The notes under the pieces are model-generated. The model saw only the letters and a program-made list of their open reading frames with translations. It ran no database searches and was not told the origin of the DNA. The translations under genes were made by a program, and so were the position numbers. Positions 33,759-46,053 of a stretch of DNA of 64,000 nt are shown in pieces (position 1 is the first letter of the stretch; every line of letters starts with the position of its first letter). Source of the DNA: Earliella scabrosa (Eukaryota > Basidiomycota > Agaricomycetes > Polyporales > Polyporaceae); contig JABYQQ010000002.1 of the NCBI GenBank assembly GCA_022605405.1, forward strand, positions 1,984,001-2,048,000. The letters run 5' to 3'.

Positions 33759-35389
33759 ATGGTGAAGACTACTACACTTGGAGGCACGGCCTCGCACATC
33801 GTCGTTGCGAAAGTCGCGGTAAGTTGGTTGCGTATCTGTCCTCCGTGGGCTGACGCGCTGACGGCTCTTAGCATGGACTCATGACTCTGACGTGCGTGTA
33901 ACCATCTCTGTAGGATGTTATACGACACACTCATCTAGATCCTTGACAGCATGGCCAAGGTCGTTCCCGACGAACAGGCATTTGATGCTATCAAGAGCGG
34001 TGTTGACGCCCTACCCTCCGGCGTGAAGATGATCCTTAATAGCGGTTAGCAGGTTTCCTACTACTGTCTGTGTCCTCTGGACTAACATATTCGCCAGCCG
34101 AGTTCTACGGCAAGGGGTGGTCTCTCGGCAATCTGGAGATGCTCTCGCGGTTTTACGAGAAGTATCCGGACTACGCAGAGAAGACCTTCCTGTCGGTCAA
34201 GGTGATCACGTCTACAACAATGAGCTCGTACTTGCGACTGACCAGAGCTTACAGGGAGGCCCCGAATATGCGGGCAACGGCGATGAGCTGTGCGTCCATC
34301 CTTATCACCTATCCGGTACTCTCCGCGATCACATCCTGACTCATTCGTACAGGAAGGAGAACATACGACGGAGCGTAGACAGATGTGTCGCCGCGCTCCG
34401 CGGGACCAAGAAGATCGACATGTTCCAGCCCGCCCGGATTGCCAAAGGGACGAATGTGGAGGAGATGATCCACATCTTCGTTCAGCTGCTACGGGAAGGC
34501 AAGTTCGACCATCTCGGGATGTCCGAGTGCAGTGCTCAGTCGCTGCGTCGCGCCCACGCCGTGAGATCACTTTCTCTTTGTTGCGGGAGACACGTACTTA
34601 CTATCGCCTGAGCAGATACACCCCATCTCCTGCGTGGAGATTGAAATTAGCCCTATGTCGTACGAGGAAGAGACTAAGAAAGGTGCGGGAGGACGTCCAG
34701 TGTCTCACGCCGACTTCGTGCTAACGCCATCTTACAGTCATCGCTGCTGCTAAGGAACTCGACGTGGCCGTTGCGGGTTATTCGTGCGTGCGCCTCATTC
34801 ATGACTTCCTCCGCCTCGCTCATTCCGGCTTAGGCCTCTGGGACATGGTCTTACGACGGGCTCCATCCAAAGCGCCGCAGACCTCGGTGTGTACCAACGG
34901 CCATGGAAGTATTTCCCACCGCAGGCTACTGATACCTCGTTCAGTTAACAGTCCGTTCAATGCTTGGACCCGGTTCCAAGAGGAGGTACGTTCGCACTCT
35001 CCCATCCTCGCGATCGGAGGGTTCATTGGGTTGCTAGACCTGGCAGTACAACAGGCGCCTCGTCGACGGACTGGTCTCGATGGCCTCCAAGAAGGGGTGC
35101 ACGCCTGCGCAGCTGAGCATCGCATGGGTCGCCTCTCTCGGAGAGAAGGTAATCCCGCTCCCAGGCTCCTCGTACGTATTGCGCGCTCCGTCACCGTTAT
35201 CCTCTCCCGCTGACCCAATGGCCGTGATGTAGACGTAAGGAGCGGACGCTCGAGAACCTGTTCGGCGCCGATGTCGAGCTCTCTCCTGCCGATCTGGAGG
35301 AGATCGCGCAGATCATGGCTACGAACCCCGTGCGTGGCGACCGATACTTGGGCGACGAGACCCAGGTCTCCGGCAACCTGTGGGGATGA
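33759..35389 (+). CDS. Aldo/keto reductase (pyridoxal reductase-like), left copy
   Basis: Twelve exons fit one frame: 33759-33818, 33872-33891, 33950-34044, 34098-34201, 34255-34289, 34353-34560, 34616-34682, 34738-34783, 34834-34886, 34945-34985, 35038-35171 and 35233-35389; 339 residues. Family marks are AHGLMTLT, PDEQAFDAIKSGVDALP, NSAEFYGKG (active-site Tyr), FLSVK (active-site Lys), RGTKKIDMFQPAR, EGKFDHLGMSECSA, EISPMSYEEETK, AGYSPLGHGLTTG, KVIPLPGSS and NPVRGDRYLG. It resembles fungal NADPH-dependent pyridoxal reductases and pyridoxine 4-dehydrogenases, but the substrate cannot be read from sequence. All splice sites are canonical, so this is the copy more likely to work. Confidence 0.88.
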
Positions 35390-35791
35390 TTGGTCGAGCA
35401 GATACATGAGGCAAGAGCGCTGTCATGCATGTGCCAGATAGAGAAACTCCGAGTCTTGGGTGGTAGCCCACTACGCCTCTGCCGAGTGCGCAAGGCTCCT
35501 AGAATGATGGTCGATTAAATCTTGGTGGTGACTCTATGTGTTGGAAGTTCTAGAGCAGGGGTACCAACACCCCAGTTCCACTCTGGCAGTCACCGTGCAG
35601 TGCCAAGATGGAGTGGCACAACCCATGCCTCGAGGCGAACGACCAAATCCGGTATAGCAAGCACAAGTTAGAACAAAGCAACATCGAGCGCGCATATGCA
35701 TACTCACCTCCCGCCATCGACAAGCAACGGTCGCAATTCGCTCCCGAGTACGACCACCATCGTAACGCGCACCCACTTTCTCTCGAACCAG

Positions 35792-36353
35792 ATGAGCTCG
35801 AACACGACTCACTCGGTACCGCCAGCAGTCGACATCTCTGCACTCCTCGCACGGAGGTGGAAGGCGGAGAGGTACGAGATACGGGCGCTGTACAAGCGCA
35901 TTGAAGACAGCAGCGCAGCTGGGCATTCGGTGCGTCGTTTGTCTCAGGACTTGTGCTCGCTTGTAGTCGTTGACAACATGCAACATGTTGAAGGTTGGAT
36001 CCGCCAGTGAGGAGGGCCCTCGTCCATCCATTGGCACCCCACCCGACGACTTCATCGTGGAGCAATTCAATCCGCCCCAGCCTCTCGACGTCCGTCTAGC
36101 TGAATGCTTCTGCATTAATGCCCCGGAGCTGCCCGTTACCATTGAGCAGCCGTCTCCAGAGGACATGAAGCAGCATCGCGCGATGCTGGTGGCGGAGGAA
36201 ATTGCTGAGCGACGACGGCGCAAGATCGTCAGGAAGGTCAAGCATATCAGACGTGCGGTGAAACGACGGGAAGGGGCGAAGCGAGGGTCGCTGTGGAGGA
36301 TGCGTATGGTGAAGAGCAGGATGATCCGTACCCGTCGCGTTGCTTTGCGGTGA
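35792..36353 (+). CDS. Small basic protein of unknown function, left copy
   Basis: Model: exon 1 35792-35929, intron 35930-35993, exon 2 35994-36353; 165 residues. The frame is shared with the right arm. It reads VPPAVDISALLARRWKAERYE, RALYKRIEDS, then LDVRLAECFCINAPELPV and a very basic tail (ERRRRKIVRKVK, RRGSLWRMRMVKSRM). The first part faintly recalls the second half of an HMG box; this is only a guess. The splice acceptor used in the right copy is changed here (TTGACAG has become TTGACAA), so a later AAG acceptor is needed. A donor-like GGTGAGT overlaps the stop, so a further exon is possible. Coding status uncertain. Confidence 0.4.
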
Positions 36354-36390
36354 GTCTGATCTTCGGAGATGGAACATGCTGGACGCATCT

Positions 36391-37313
36391 GAACTGCATG
36401 ACACACAGACACTCGTCGTGACATACAGGACTGCACAAGTGGACCAACGCACGTCCACACCAGATAACTTTGCCTGACGCATGACACATGCTGGTATTTT
36501 CTTTTCTGAGTTCGCCCGGCGCGTTTTGATATGTACCAACAGGGTTCGGGGATCCTGATGTTCGTATTGACGGCCACCAGTATACAAACACGCCTGTGAC
36601 TGGAACACGCACGAGTGACGCACGAGTGACATACTGTGCAAGGCGTGTTGCTTGGAGATGGTAGGGTGAAGTTGGTCTAGACTCGAATGCGGCGGGCAGC
36701 TCCTCACATTCAGCCCTTGGCATATTACTTTTGTGACGTATTACTGGCACATGAGCATAGCGGGTAGCACGCGTGGTTTCGAGGCTCTACTTACGGCGTT
36801 CATAGGCCGTCGAAGAGGAGACACCAAGAAGCCTAGGCTCATCGGTGTGATTTGAGACTGGGGCCTGCAAGTAGGACTCCAAGTAAGTAGGGAGAGCGCA
36901 ATTCAGGGATGCAGGTCTCGCTAGCAAATTCAATCGCTCTACGTTGTGGTTTTCTGTTCTTTCAGTATGTCGACATTTCGGATGGTGTGAGAGTACTTAC
37001 CACCTTAATGTTACACTTGCGGCCGCGGCACTTAATAGTCTGGGCGTACTGTAGAGACGCCCAGAGAGATTGAAGCGTTGCTATTGGCTGGGCCATTGCG
37101 GCCCGCCCTTCCGGACCTCTGTAATCGCCCGTGTTGGCCGAGAGGGCAGACAGTCTCGACTCTATGTCTAATATCTCTCTTCCCGCCACGATCAATCTCT
37201 TACTGAGCTCACGATAGCGTAAACGCAACGCCGGGACCAACCCTGCTGCACGCTGCACACGGACGAGCTTAAGAGGACGCCTGGCTTGATCGACTAGCCC
37301 CAGTACCTCAGCC
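36391..37313. other. Upstream region of the sulfate transporter
   Basis: No gene was recognised. A minus-strand frame over 37492-36962 overlaps the transporter's first exon and is taken as a shadow of it. Confidence 0.45.
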
Positions 37314-40300
37314 ATGGCCTCAGCTAGCAACAAAGACGAACTCCTCTCTACCCCACCCAGGACACAGACCCTCTCTGGGTACGGCTCTGCGATGTCGAGC
37401 GTGCCAGGAAGCGGCGCAGTGACTCCGAGGACGGCCGGGTTCAGCGACATCGAGGCGGGAGAGCGTACGGCGTTGTTGGGCGAGGGAGACATTGGCCAGG
37501 CGGAAGCTGCGGCAGGGAGTGCGATAGGTGAGTCATTACTCTGTGCTATGAGTGCTTTGGTTTGAGCTTCCTCCGACCGCTACCCGCCGAAAGCGAGACC
37601 CGACGCGAAGCTCACGACGACATATCCCGTATACCCCATGGTGAACCTCTCGCAGAGTAATAACCGGTGTGCCGCTTCCTACATGCCCGCTATGTCCGTC
37701 GCATTTTTCTGCGTTCGATGGTCTTCTCAGCTTCGCACGCGTCGGGTACACCCGCTGCGGGTGTGGGTGCTAATCCGTGCGGGAGCGGGGGCGGGGGCGG
37801 GTACGGGTGGAAGGAAGAAAACCCATGCGTACCCGGGTACCCGCAGTGCACTGCAAGAATCTACCACTGGGGCTCTCAACCGGAAGTCCCCGCGGTAGAT
37901 ACAAGTCTTGAAAGGTCTTGAAAGCTCTACCAACAGCCACGAGACGACCGGAAACGGTGATTCTCGAGCGCCGACGCTCTCTGAGCTCCTGACCGTGTCT
38001 GTGGATAGGATACATACACCCTCGGGTATTATGCATACCCATTGGCACCCGTACCCGTGCGGATCCTTACCCGTCTCCTGCGGGTATGGACCCACACGGG
38101 TTCGAGTACGGGTAGAGGTCAAAGTACCTGTACCCGACCCGTGCTATGCCCTGACTCTGACTTCGACTGTGCTGTCGAGAACGACTCGCCCCCGGCATAA
38201 TGCCCCATTAGCAGCTATGGCAATGTGCCTCTCAGCGCCTTGGCCTGCCTTCTTCTGTAGACTTGGCCGCCAGTACTGACGGATGCTGCTCAGATCCTCA
38301 TGGTCGCCCTCCATTATGGCGAAGGAAGTCGACTTGGGCCAAAGTCAAGTACTACGTTCCCTCCACCGCTTGGATACCGCAATATTCATTTTCCCTGTAC
38401 GACCTGATCATCACCTCTACCTGTCTGGGTACTTACTATCGCGCAGATTCGCTGGCGACTTCCTCGCAGGCATCACCGTGGCTAGCATGCTAATCCCCCA
38501 ATCTGTGTCGTATGCCTCATCCCTCGCGAAGCTTAGTCCGGTTACTGGCCTGGTAGGTCGTTTAACACCATCGTCGTTCAAGCCTCCCAACTGATCATCT
38601 TCCAGTTCTCTGCTGCCATTCCGGGCATCGTGTACGCGTTGTTGGGCACGTCTCGACAGCTAAATGTCGCACCAGAAGCCGCGCTTTCCCTGCTGGTGGG
38701 ACAGGCTGTAGACGAGCTCCTGCATCATGACCCGCATAAGCATCCAATAGACCCCAACGCGGTGTCTCTAGCCATCTCCACCATCATCACCTTCCAAGTG
38801 CGTATACGGGGCTCTCGAGATGAGTTGGATGATCCTACATGAGTCATCCCTAGGTCGGCCTCATCAGCTTCTTGCTCGGCTTGTTCAGACTCGGTTTCCT
38901 GGACGTCGTCCTCAGTCGCGCTCTACTTCGCGGGTTTGTCACCGCAATTGCGGTGGTCATCATGATGTACGTAGTCCCTGTTTCGTCCTCGTCTTGTGTA
39001 CATACTAAGGTTACGTCACCCGCAGCGAGCAGTTGATCCCGATGTTTGGCCTCACGCAGCTCGAGCACGCACTCCAGCCCAAGTCCACGCTGGACAAGCT
39101 GCTCTTTCTTATCGAGAATGCCTTTTCACATGCCCACAGGCTCACGACCGTGATCAGCTTTGGGGCACTCGTGATTCTCGTGGCCATGCGGACCTTCAAG
39201 CAAGCGTGTCAGAGGTACTGGTTCATCTACCGCTTGCCCGAAGTGTTTATTGTCGTGGTTGTGTCTACTAGTAAGTGTGCAACTATGTTCCGCTTCGTAC
39301 TTCCTGACTGTCGTGCCGCAGTCCTATCCGACAATTTCGATTGGGACCAAGACGGCGTAGAAATACTCGGGTCTGTGCCGATCAACACTGGGAGCTCGTT
39401 CATCCAGTTCCCGCTGTCGAAGATGACGCTGAGATATCTGAGGAAGACGACCCCCACCGCTATGTACGTTCTGACTGTCGCTTCCTCTGCTCACAAGAAC
39501 ACTGACGTTCGGTCATGCGTAGCCTCATCTCCGTAGTTGGCTTCCTGGATAGTGTCGTGGCAGCGAAGCAGAATGCGAGCAGGTTCGGCTACAGCATCAG
39601 TCCGAATCGTGAGCTGGTCGCACTGGGTGCGGGCAACATCGTCGGCGCGTTCATCCCCGGCACGCTCCCCGCGTACGGATCCATCACAAGGTCAAAGCTC
39701 AACGGCGACCTTGGAGGCCGCACGCAAATGGCGTCGCTGGTGACATCCAGTCTGGTGTTGCTTGCGACGTTCTTCCTCCTGCCATGGCTCTACTACCTCC
39801 CGAAATGTGTCCTCGCTTCCATGTGAGTAACACTGTTCCCCCGCATCATGGGCGCTTTGTGACCGGGATACAGCATCTGCCTCATCGTCTTCTCCCTGTT
39901 GTCGGAGCTTCCTCACGATGCGAAGTTCTACTGGAAGTACGTACCTAGAGCTTCTTTCGTGTCCGTATCACAAGTCATCTCACAACGGGGGCGCGATGCA
40001 CAGGATGCGTGCATGGATGGATCTGCTTCTTATGTCGCTGACGTTCTTCTTGACCATCATCTGGAATGTCGAGATCGGAGTCGCAGTCAGCCTCGTCATC
40101 TCCCTGCTCCTTGTCGTTCGGCGCTCCTCCCGACCGCGCATGACCATTCTTGTGAGTGTCACCCAAGATGCGAGCAGCCCGCGATTGACCTCACCGATTT
40201 GAAGGGTCGCATCCCAGGCACGGACAGGTGGAAGCCAATAGACGAGAACCCTGAAGCAGAGGAGGACGCGTCGGGCGTCCTGATCGTGCGCATCCGCGAG

Positions 40301-41237
40301 AACCTCGACTTTGGTGAGTGCCTGTTTTATGCACCAGAGGTCGTCTTCTAGAATCCACCACTGAACGACTTTGCTCTGTCTTCTCTCTGCACTTTCTATG
40401 TCGCGGTGCACTTTCCTTATCGCCGCGATCACAGCCAACACGGCACAGCTTAAAGGTGCGTTCCTGAAGATTGTTTCTGCACAGAACGGTGATTGATCAT
40501 TGGCGCTGATGTGGGGCATGATGTGCGCTGGCTTCTCTTCGTGTGACTTACACGCATGCTCCTCTTGTCTGCGCATACGCACACGCAGAACGATTGAGAC
40601 GCCTGGAATTGTACGGCCACGATAAGCATCACCCGGCGGACGAGCCGCACAGGCATGATGCGAACGTGCTCGTCTTCCATCTCGCGGATGTGGACACCAT
40701 CGACGCTTCGTGAGTGCTTTGATTCTCTACATCTCGCGCCCTTCGAGATACGCGATACGTCTCACCACACATCGTGGTGGAGGTCGCACCGGTGTCGTGT
40801 CGCTGTCAGTCACTGACGAGTGTGCGTGTGATGCGCATCTTCATCCACAGGGCGGTGCAGATCTTCTACGAGCTGGTGGAGACCTACAAGGTGAGCACGA
40901 TCTGTCCTCTTTCATCTCGTACGATCAGTCCCCCACTCCGAGGCGGACGACGGATCGCGTTAGCGATCTGTCTACGCTGCCTAACTGCGTTCCCATCTCC
41001 CGATTCCCACCTCCCATCACCTATTTGTATTTCATTCACATCCGTGGCTTCGTATCTGACGGCGGTGACGTTCGAACGCAGAATCGCGGCGTTGGGCTGT
41101 ACATCACCCACCTCAAGCGGAGCCCGCGCGAGTCGTTCGAGAAGGCAGGAATTATCGGCCTCCTGGGGGAGGACGCGTTCCTCAAGGACGTGGCGAGCGC
41201 GATGGCGCGCGTCGAGCAAGCTATGCGCGAGCAGTGA
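37314..41237 (+). CDS. SulP/SLC26 sulfate transporter with STAS domain
   Basis: Fifteen exons: 37314-37527, 38294-38396, 38447-38552, 38606-38797, 38854-38966, 39026-39270, 39322-39463, 39523-39822, 39874-39936, 40004-40151, 40205-40313, 40435-40455, 40589-40709, 40851-40890 and 41082-41237; all phases agree and give 690 residues. The cytosolic N-terminus (TPRTAGFSDIEAGERTALLG) leads to STAWIPQYSF and the SulP signature region GDFLAGITVASMLIPQSVSY. About a dozen membrane segments follow, with GSITRSKLNGDLGGRTQMAS. The C-terminal STAS domain holds ASGVLIVRIRENLDFANTAQLKERL and ANVLVFHLADVDTIDASAVQIFYELVE. Predicted role is sulfate (or related anion) transport at the plasma or vacuolar membrane. 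Intron 1 is 766 nt and carries a MITE-like element. Confidence 0.92.
37735..38144. mobile_element. MITE-like element in intron 1 of the sulfate transporter
   Basis: The ends are inverted repeats: GCACGCGTCGGGTACA (37735-37750) and the reverse complement of GCACGGGTCGGGTACA (38129-38144), differing at one base. The interior is packed with CGGGTAC/GTACCCG and CGGGTG words on both strands, so the ends could fold together. It is 410 bp, has no coding capacity, and lies inside an intron ten times longer than the other 13. No clear target duplication was found. It could instead be a non-autonomous element of another type. Confidence 0.55.
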
Positions 41238-42597
41238 TTGGCTCGCGACTACCGACAAGGCGGACGTCGAGGAGGGAAGGGGCCGAGCGGGTGTTGAGCG
41301 CGAGGGCGGTCGGACAGCTGACGTCTTCGCCCAGGCATGGCGGTCCCCTCCATTCGTAATGTGCGCCCATACGTCTGTGCATGCACATCAAATCACCCTT
41401 TGGCACACACTAGTACTTACCACGCTGTCGATAGACGACCAATGTATGAACGCGCATACTTGCCATGACATTTCGGGTCGACCCTTGGCGCTGCCGCGCT
41501 GACCAGTGAGAATGTTCGGCGAGCTCGAGCGTCCGACGTCGGTCGTGGTGATCATTTAGCCAAACGCGGTAGTCCCATCGGACGATCAGTATGCTCTTGT
41601 GTGCATCTGTGTATCGTGCCGAGGGTAGCATTGTTCGGACTGGAAGACGGGGTTTCAGCGAGGTTTCCGTCGACCCTCCTTCGGCGACAGGACTCCTCCG
41701 ATCAGAAGCTTCAGAACCCAGAGGAAGCAAGGCCGGCGGAGAAGATGCATTGTTCCAAGCACCCATCCAAACGAGCGAGCACAGGGACGGTACCACATTG
41801 GCTTCTTAGTTACCGGACGAATGCCTCGCACGATCCGCCATGCGGTCCGTCAATTGCCAGTTCTTCTCTGGAGGCTTTCCGTCAGGGCGCGCGCCCAATG
41901 CCAGATGGGCAAATGATCTGCCGTGCGGAGGACAGGCTTCCGCATGTGGTACGCCACAGGCCTCATCAGTGTGGGCGCGACTAGATGTCGAGACGCCCAT
42001 ATGATCGTGGCCATTGGCGACTCCGAGGGCGCAGCGCACGATGGGGTCTATGGTGTGGTGCGAGTGACATCGACAATGCTTGCATCATATGTTTACACAT
42101 GCGGTTTTATGCGGATGCGACGGAAGGTCCGTGTACACGTACGTACGGGGGATGGGGTACACACGATGTACGGATGCAGGATGGGATGATGGGATGAGGT
42201 GCAGGTGTGCAGTGTGGGGTCCGGGACTCTAATGTACACATGGCGGGTTGAGTCCGAATAATAACGTCAAAGGGTATGCAAAAGTATTGTGACCAGCAGT
42301 AGAATAAATTTATGAAGATCGAAGAAGGCAACAATAAGGAGTGCTGGTTACGGCGAAATTACGAAGCCCGGAAAGGGCACAACTATGTAAAATGTGAAAG
42401 CAACACGCAAAACACAGGAGACAAAACACGAACCACAACACGTAACTCGGTAAGGGAGAGTGCGGGTGTGCAGCCTATGGACGGTACACAGGGATCGAAC
42501 GGTGGTAATGGGGGAACGGACAAGAGAGGAGGTATGCGGGCGTAGTTTTGCTAGAAGTGAGTGCCCCATCTTGCTGAGCCACGGTCTGGAATGTCGC
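41238..42597. other. Convergent spacer, 1.36 kb
   Basis: 3' flanks of the sulfate transporter (plus) and an unknown gene (minus). Low-complexity G-rich words (GGATGGGATGATGGGATGAGG-like, about 42175-42200) are present. No gene was recognised. Confidence 0.45.
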
Positions 42598-43891
42598 TTA
42601 CGAGGCCTGAGCGAGCGACACCGTCCGAATTGGGACAGGGGGTAATGGTCGTGTCTTCCTAGGGATTCCCGCAGAGTGCGGCCTTTGCGGACTAGGAGTC
42701 TCGTGGAGTAGCGGCTGCCATGAGGCAGACTCGAATGCAGACGCAGGCGCGACAACGACGCGGTTCACTGCTACGCGTTCCGACTCGTCGTCGTCATAGA
42801 AGGTGACCGAGATGACCGGCGGGTCGAACCGGCCATCCTTGTACGACGAGGGGGAGAGGCGTGGAGAGGGAGTGTCGAGGGGAGAGGAAGAAGCGGTAGA
42901 CGAGGAGTCGTTCGGATCCGAGAAAGAGAACGAGTGTGTGTTCGGTGTTCTAGAGGTGTAAAGGTCGAAGATGTCGGTCACGGCGGGAGAGGAAGGCGAA
43001 CAGCTTGCGGAGGAAGAGGCCGAAGATGAGGAGGAAGACGAGGATGCCGATAGCGAGGCAAGCTCTTGAAGACGCGCGGCAATGGAAACCTTCCCGAGTG
43101 GCGAGAAGATGTCGTCCTCACTGACGTCTAGCGGGATGGGGTGACGGAAGAAGCGCGGACTTGACGCCGACGAACCGTTCGAGGAGCCCGAGCTCGAGCT
43201 CTCCAAATCGCTGAAGATGAACTCATCTTGCGTCGAGTCCCATTCCGCCGTAAACGTCCATGCGAGCTCGCGCGCGGTACCTGGAGGGGAAGGGCCCACG
43301 ACGGGCGAGTTCGGGAGGTTGAGATGCACGCCGCTCAGAAGAGCCACTCTCCGACGCATCTTCTTGACGCTGGGCTGTGGAACCGTAACAGCCTGCTCGC
43401 ACGAGCGTCAAACCGCGATATCCTGCACATCGAGGACGGGCAATGCTCACCTTGGCCTTAGACATCGCAGACATCGATCCGACCACCGGACTCTCTGGGG
43501 ACTTCATCTCGAGGAAGTTGGATGAGTCCGACGAGTCCGTCATGCTCCTGGCATATGCCGCTCCACTAGACGGGACGACGGCAAGCTTTGGTCGCACAGC
43601 GGCCATGTTTCGCGAATCCTTTGCCTTTGATCGTAATCCTCGTCGCCCGAGCGGCGATGGCGCCTTTGGCGCAGAAAAGGAGGAGGAGGAAGCAGAACAA
43701 GGAGAATGGACGGGAAGCGGGAAGGAAGGTGAAGAGGAACCGCTAGGCGCACTGAAGTGGAAAGATAAGTATGTCATCGGGCTCGAAGTAGAGAAGCCGC
43801 CATGGGGCCGTCGAACGTCTGCATGATGATGATGGAGACCGCTGCTGCCAGTGATGGACGTCGACGTGGTAGCGAGGGGGGAAGGATTCAT
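42598..43891 (-). CDS. Ser/Pro-rich protein of unknown function
   Basis: Exon 1 43891-43451, intron 43450-43375 (76 nt), exon 2 43374-42598; 405 residues. Most is low-complexity Ser/Pro sequence, likely disordered. Better-conserved-looking islands are GGFSTSSPMTYLSFHFSAPS, VKKMRRRVALLSGVHLNLP, ARELAWTFTAEWDSTQDEFI, PPVISVTFYDDDESERVAVN and a C-terminal PRKTRPLPPVPIRTVS. The last could bind an SH3 domain. No known domain; no signal peptide or membrane span. The intron keeps the frame, which supports a real gene. Confidence 0.7.
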
Positions 43892-45103
43892 CGTACAGCG
43901 TGCTTGACAGGGAGCGGATCATCTGGGCAGGGATGGGTATATGTAGTGCTTCTGTTCGCAGCCACGCCCCTGCGGAGTCTGAGCGTGCCCGGATGCTGGA
44001 TGCTGGTGAACAGCCTTGTAACTGCCTCGAAGGTGATCTGCAATGTTTACCTCCCATCAATCACCCACCTGGCTGTCAAGCGCGTTTGGCGTTTCCAATG
44101 GTGAGTGGCGCGCCATAGGCACGGATCTGCAGGGCCAGACCCGCGTATGTTGGGCGCGAAAGCCTGCGAAAGCTTGCTTCCAGCCACAAGGCTCGGACGA
44201 GCGCAAGTCTTGGGTCGCATATCGGCCACATCATGCGGCAGGGATCTGTCGCTGGCCAATCGTGAGGCAAGGTGAAGACACGGCCTGCCATCAACCACCT
44301 TCAAGAGACGCATCCCCTTGTTCGAATCAAGAAGTGGAGGTTACTGGTCATCACCCAACGTCCATGAGCAATCACCGGGCTCCACAATCCAGAAAGCTGA
44401 CGAAAGAGATATACAGCATGATGTAGTTTGGAGCGGATGGAAGGCTAAAGGGGTGAACATGGGCGTCTTCAGGTCAGGGGAAGTTAGTCGTCGATCAATC
44501 GTGTCCGGTATTGATGGATCTCGTTACTAGCCGCTGAGGTAACCGCCCGGCAGCGGGAGAGGCACATTGGACGTCTTCAGCAATCGTTCTGGGACCCAAG
44601 CATGAAGATACACCTAGACCCTGCCTTTGTGGCGTACGTTTATGAGCGTAAGACCACCACCAGGAACGTCGTGACGGTGATGGAGTGGGCGGAATACATA
44701 GGAAGTACTCTGTAGAGACAGGGGTCCCCAGTACTGCCCCGATGATTGGTCAATGTAGTTATTATCGCACTTGAGTCTTGGAAGGATCTGCTAATCAGCG
44801 CGCAAGGCCGTACAACCCCACACTATTGCAATTCATTCCCCTTGTTAGGCTTCGGCGCGCTTTGCAGATCATTCCCATCGTCCTTCGAGTCGAGAGGGTC
44901 CATCTTCAGGTCGTTGCCTCCCAGGCTACCGGCATCCACATGCATGCAGGATATGCCATCGACGCGAGGCCGCGACGGATGAACTGCAATGATCCATGCA
45001 GCGTTACAGTCAGGGTACATGCAGCTTACCGGTGGTAGATCACCTCCCACCCTCTTGCGCCCATGCATGCCCATCTCCTCCGACCTCCGCCAACAATTAC
45101 CAA
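43892..45103. other. Intergenic spacer, 1.2 kb
   Basis: No gene was recognised. A short spliced minus-strand reading (GTAAGC about 45030 to TTGCAG about 44986) can be drawn downstream of the LYR gene but leads nowhere recognisable. Confidence 0.4.
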
Positions 45104-46053
45104 TTAAGCTTGCCGCTGGCGCTCCACCCTGCCCAATGACACCGCTCCGCGCCCCTCCGCCATCCCAATCAGGTCGCTTAACGCGTCCATCGCCCGACTC
45201 GAAACGCGCTCCCTTTCTCTTTGCTGCGCGTTCTTGACCTTCCGGAGGTGGCTCGAGCCCGGTTGGTAACGCGCATCCCCAGGAGGAAGCTGACCGTTCC
45301 AAATCGCGCCACCGAGTGACGGAGGCGGGTCAATGGTGGCGTCGTTCGCAGCGCGCATCAAGTACAGGTTACGCGTGACATCGTGCGGCAGGCCGCGCGC
45401 AACAGCTGAGGTGTACAGCAAGGACAGCGTGTTGTCCGCTGAGTGCCGAAGTGCGACGCCCGACGGATATCGCCATAGTTGGGTGTTTCGTCAAGGTATT
45501 TGAGACGCATTGGTGTGGTGTGGTATACGACGCGCGGCCAAGAGCATTACGGGAGTGGGATGTGCAATAAGAATTGACAATGCAGCCGGCGAGTGCAAGG
45601 TGCGGAATTGGAGCACCGAATGTTTACGTGAGCGAAGGGATGAATGCAGCATACAAATATAGACTGACCTCGAGTTTCCCATCGGGCAAGCCAATGCCGG
45701 AGTGCTTCGCGTCGCGCTGTCGAAAGGCCGTCGCTCTCTAGCAGCCGCATCATGACGGCTGCTTGCGCGAATGCAGGTCTCCACAGCTTTCGTAAGGTTG
45801 TCGTGGCCTGGGAGTGGGAGAGAACGGACACTGCGGTGGAGCGGAGAAAGAGTCGGTAAAGACTAGTGAAGCTCGGCGGGAGGGTCGATGGAGAGTGAGA
45901 GGTGGGGTTCCCTCCTAGGGTCGTCGTATGTCCTCGGCATGACTGATGGTACGAGTATGCATGCACACAGGTGGAATGTTGACCCTTCCATGACGATGAA
46001 GCAATGACGCCTCTGAGACCCGACGAAGCCCATCGAAGACCCTTGATGGTCAT
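45104..46053 (-). CDS. LYR-motif protein, probably mitochondrial
   Basis: Exon 1 46053-45669, intron 45668-45439 (230 nt), exon 2 45438-45104; 239 residues. The N-terminus (MTIKGLRWASSGLRGVIASS) is basic, lacks acidic residues and looks like a mitochondrial presequence. A Complex1_LYR-like helix follows: SLYRLFLRSTAVSVL, TTTLRKLWRPAFAQAA, ALRHWLARWETR. After the splice comes DNTLSLLYTSAVARGLPHDV and TRNLYLM, which continues the fold as in basidiomycete relatives I recall. LYR proteins assist iron-sulfur transfer or respiratory-chain assembly; the exact partner is unknown. The intron is long for this genome, so the junction is the weak point, although the phase fits. Confidence 0.55.

Larger units (their letters stand above)
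32970..36390 (+). repeat. Left arm of a 3.4 kb inverted duplication
   Basis: Read forward, this arm matches the reverse complement of 55125-58515 along its whole length, with small indels and scattered substitutions. The outer end is marked by TAGGAGATGAACCA at about 32980 and its counterpart near 58500. The inner end fades after GAGATGGAACATG at about 36375-36387. It contains an aldo/keto reductase gene and a small basic ORF in the same order as the other arm. Confidence 0.85.

Noticed and set aside
35534..36577. 347-codon frame on the minus strand over the left-arm small ORF
   Set aside because: It is antisense to the basic ORF, is not kept with the same start in the right arm, and shows no domain. 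A similar frame (55068-55940) in the other arm reflects shared DNA and not a shared gene.
36962..37492. 176-codon minus-strand frame
   Set aside because: It overlaps the N-terminal exon of the sulfate transporter, whose reading on the plus strand is supported by the downstream exons.
37528..38293. Break or pseudogene in the sulfate transporter because of the long gap after exon 1
   Set aside because: Exon 1 and exon 2 join in phase with a proper donor and acceptor, and the extra length is explained by the MITE-like insertion inside the intron.
44300..44340. tRNA-like B box (GTTCGAATC)
   Set aside because: No A box or pairing acceptor stem at the right distance could be found.
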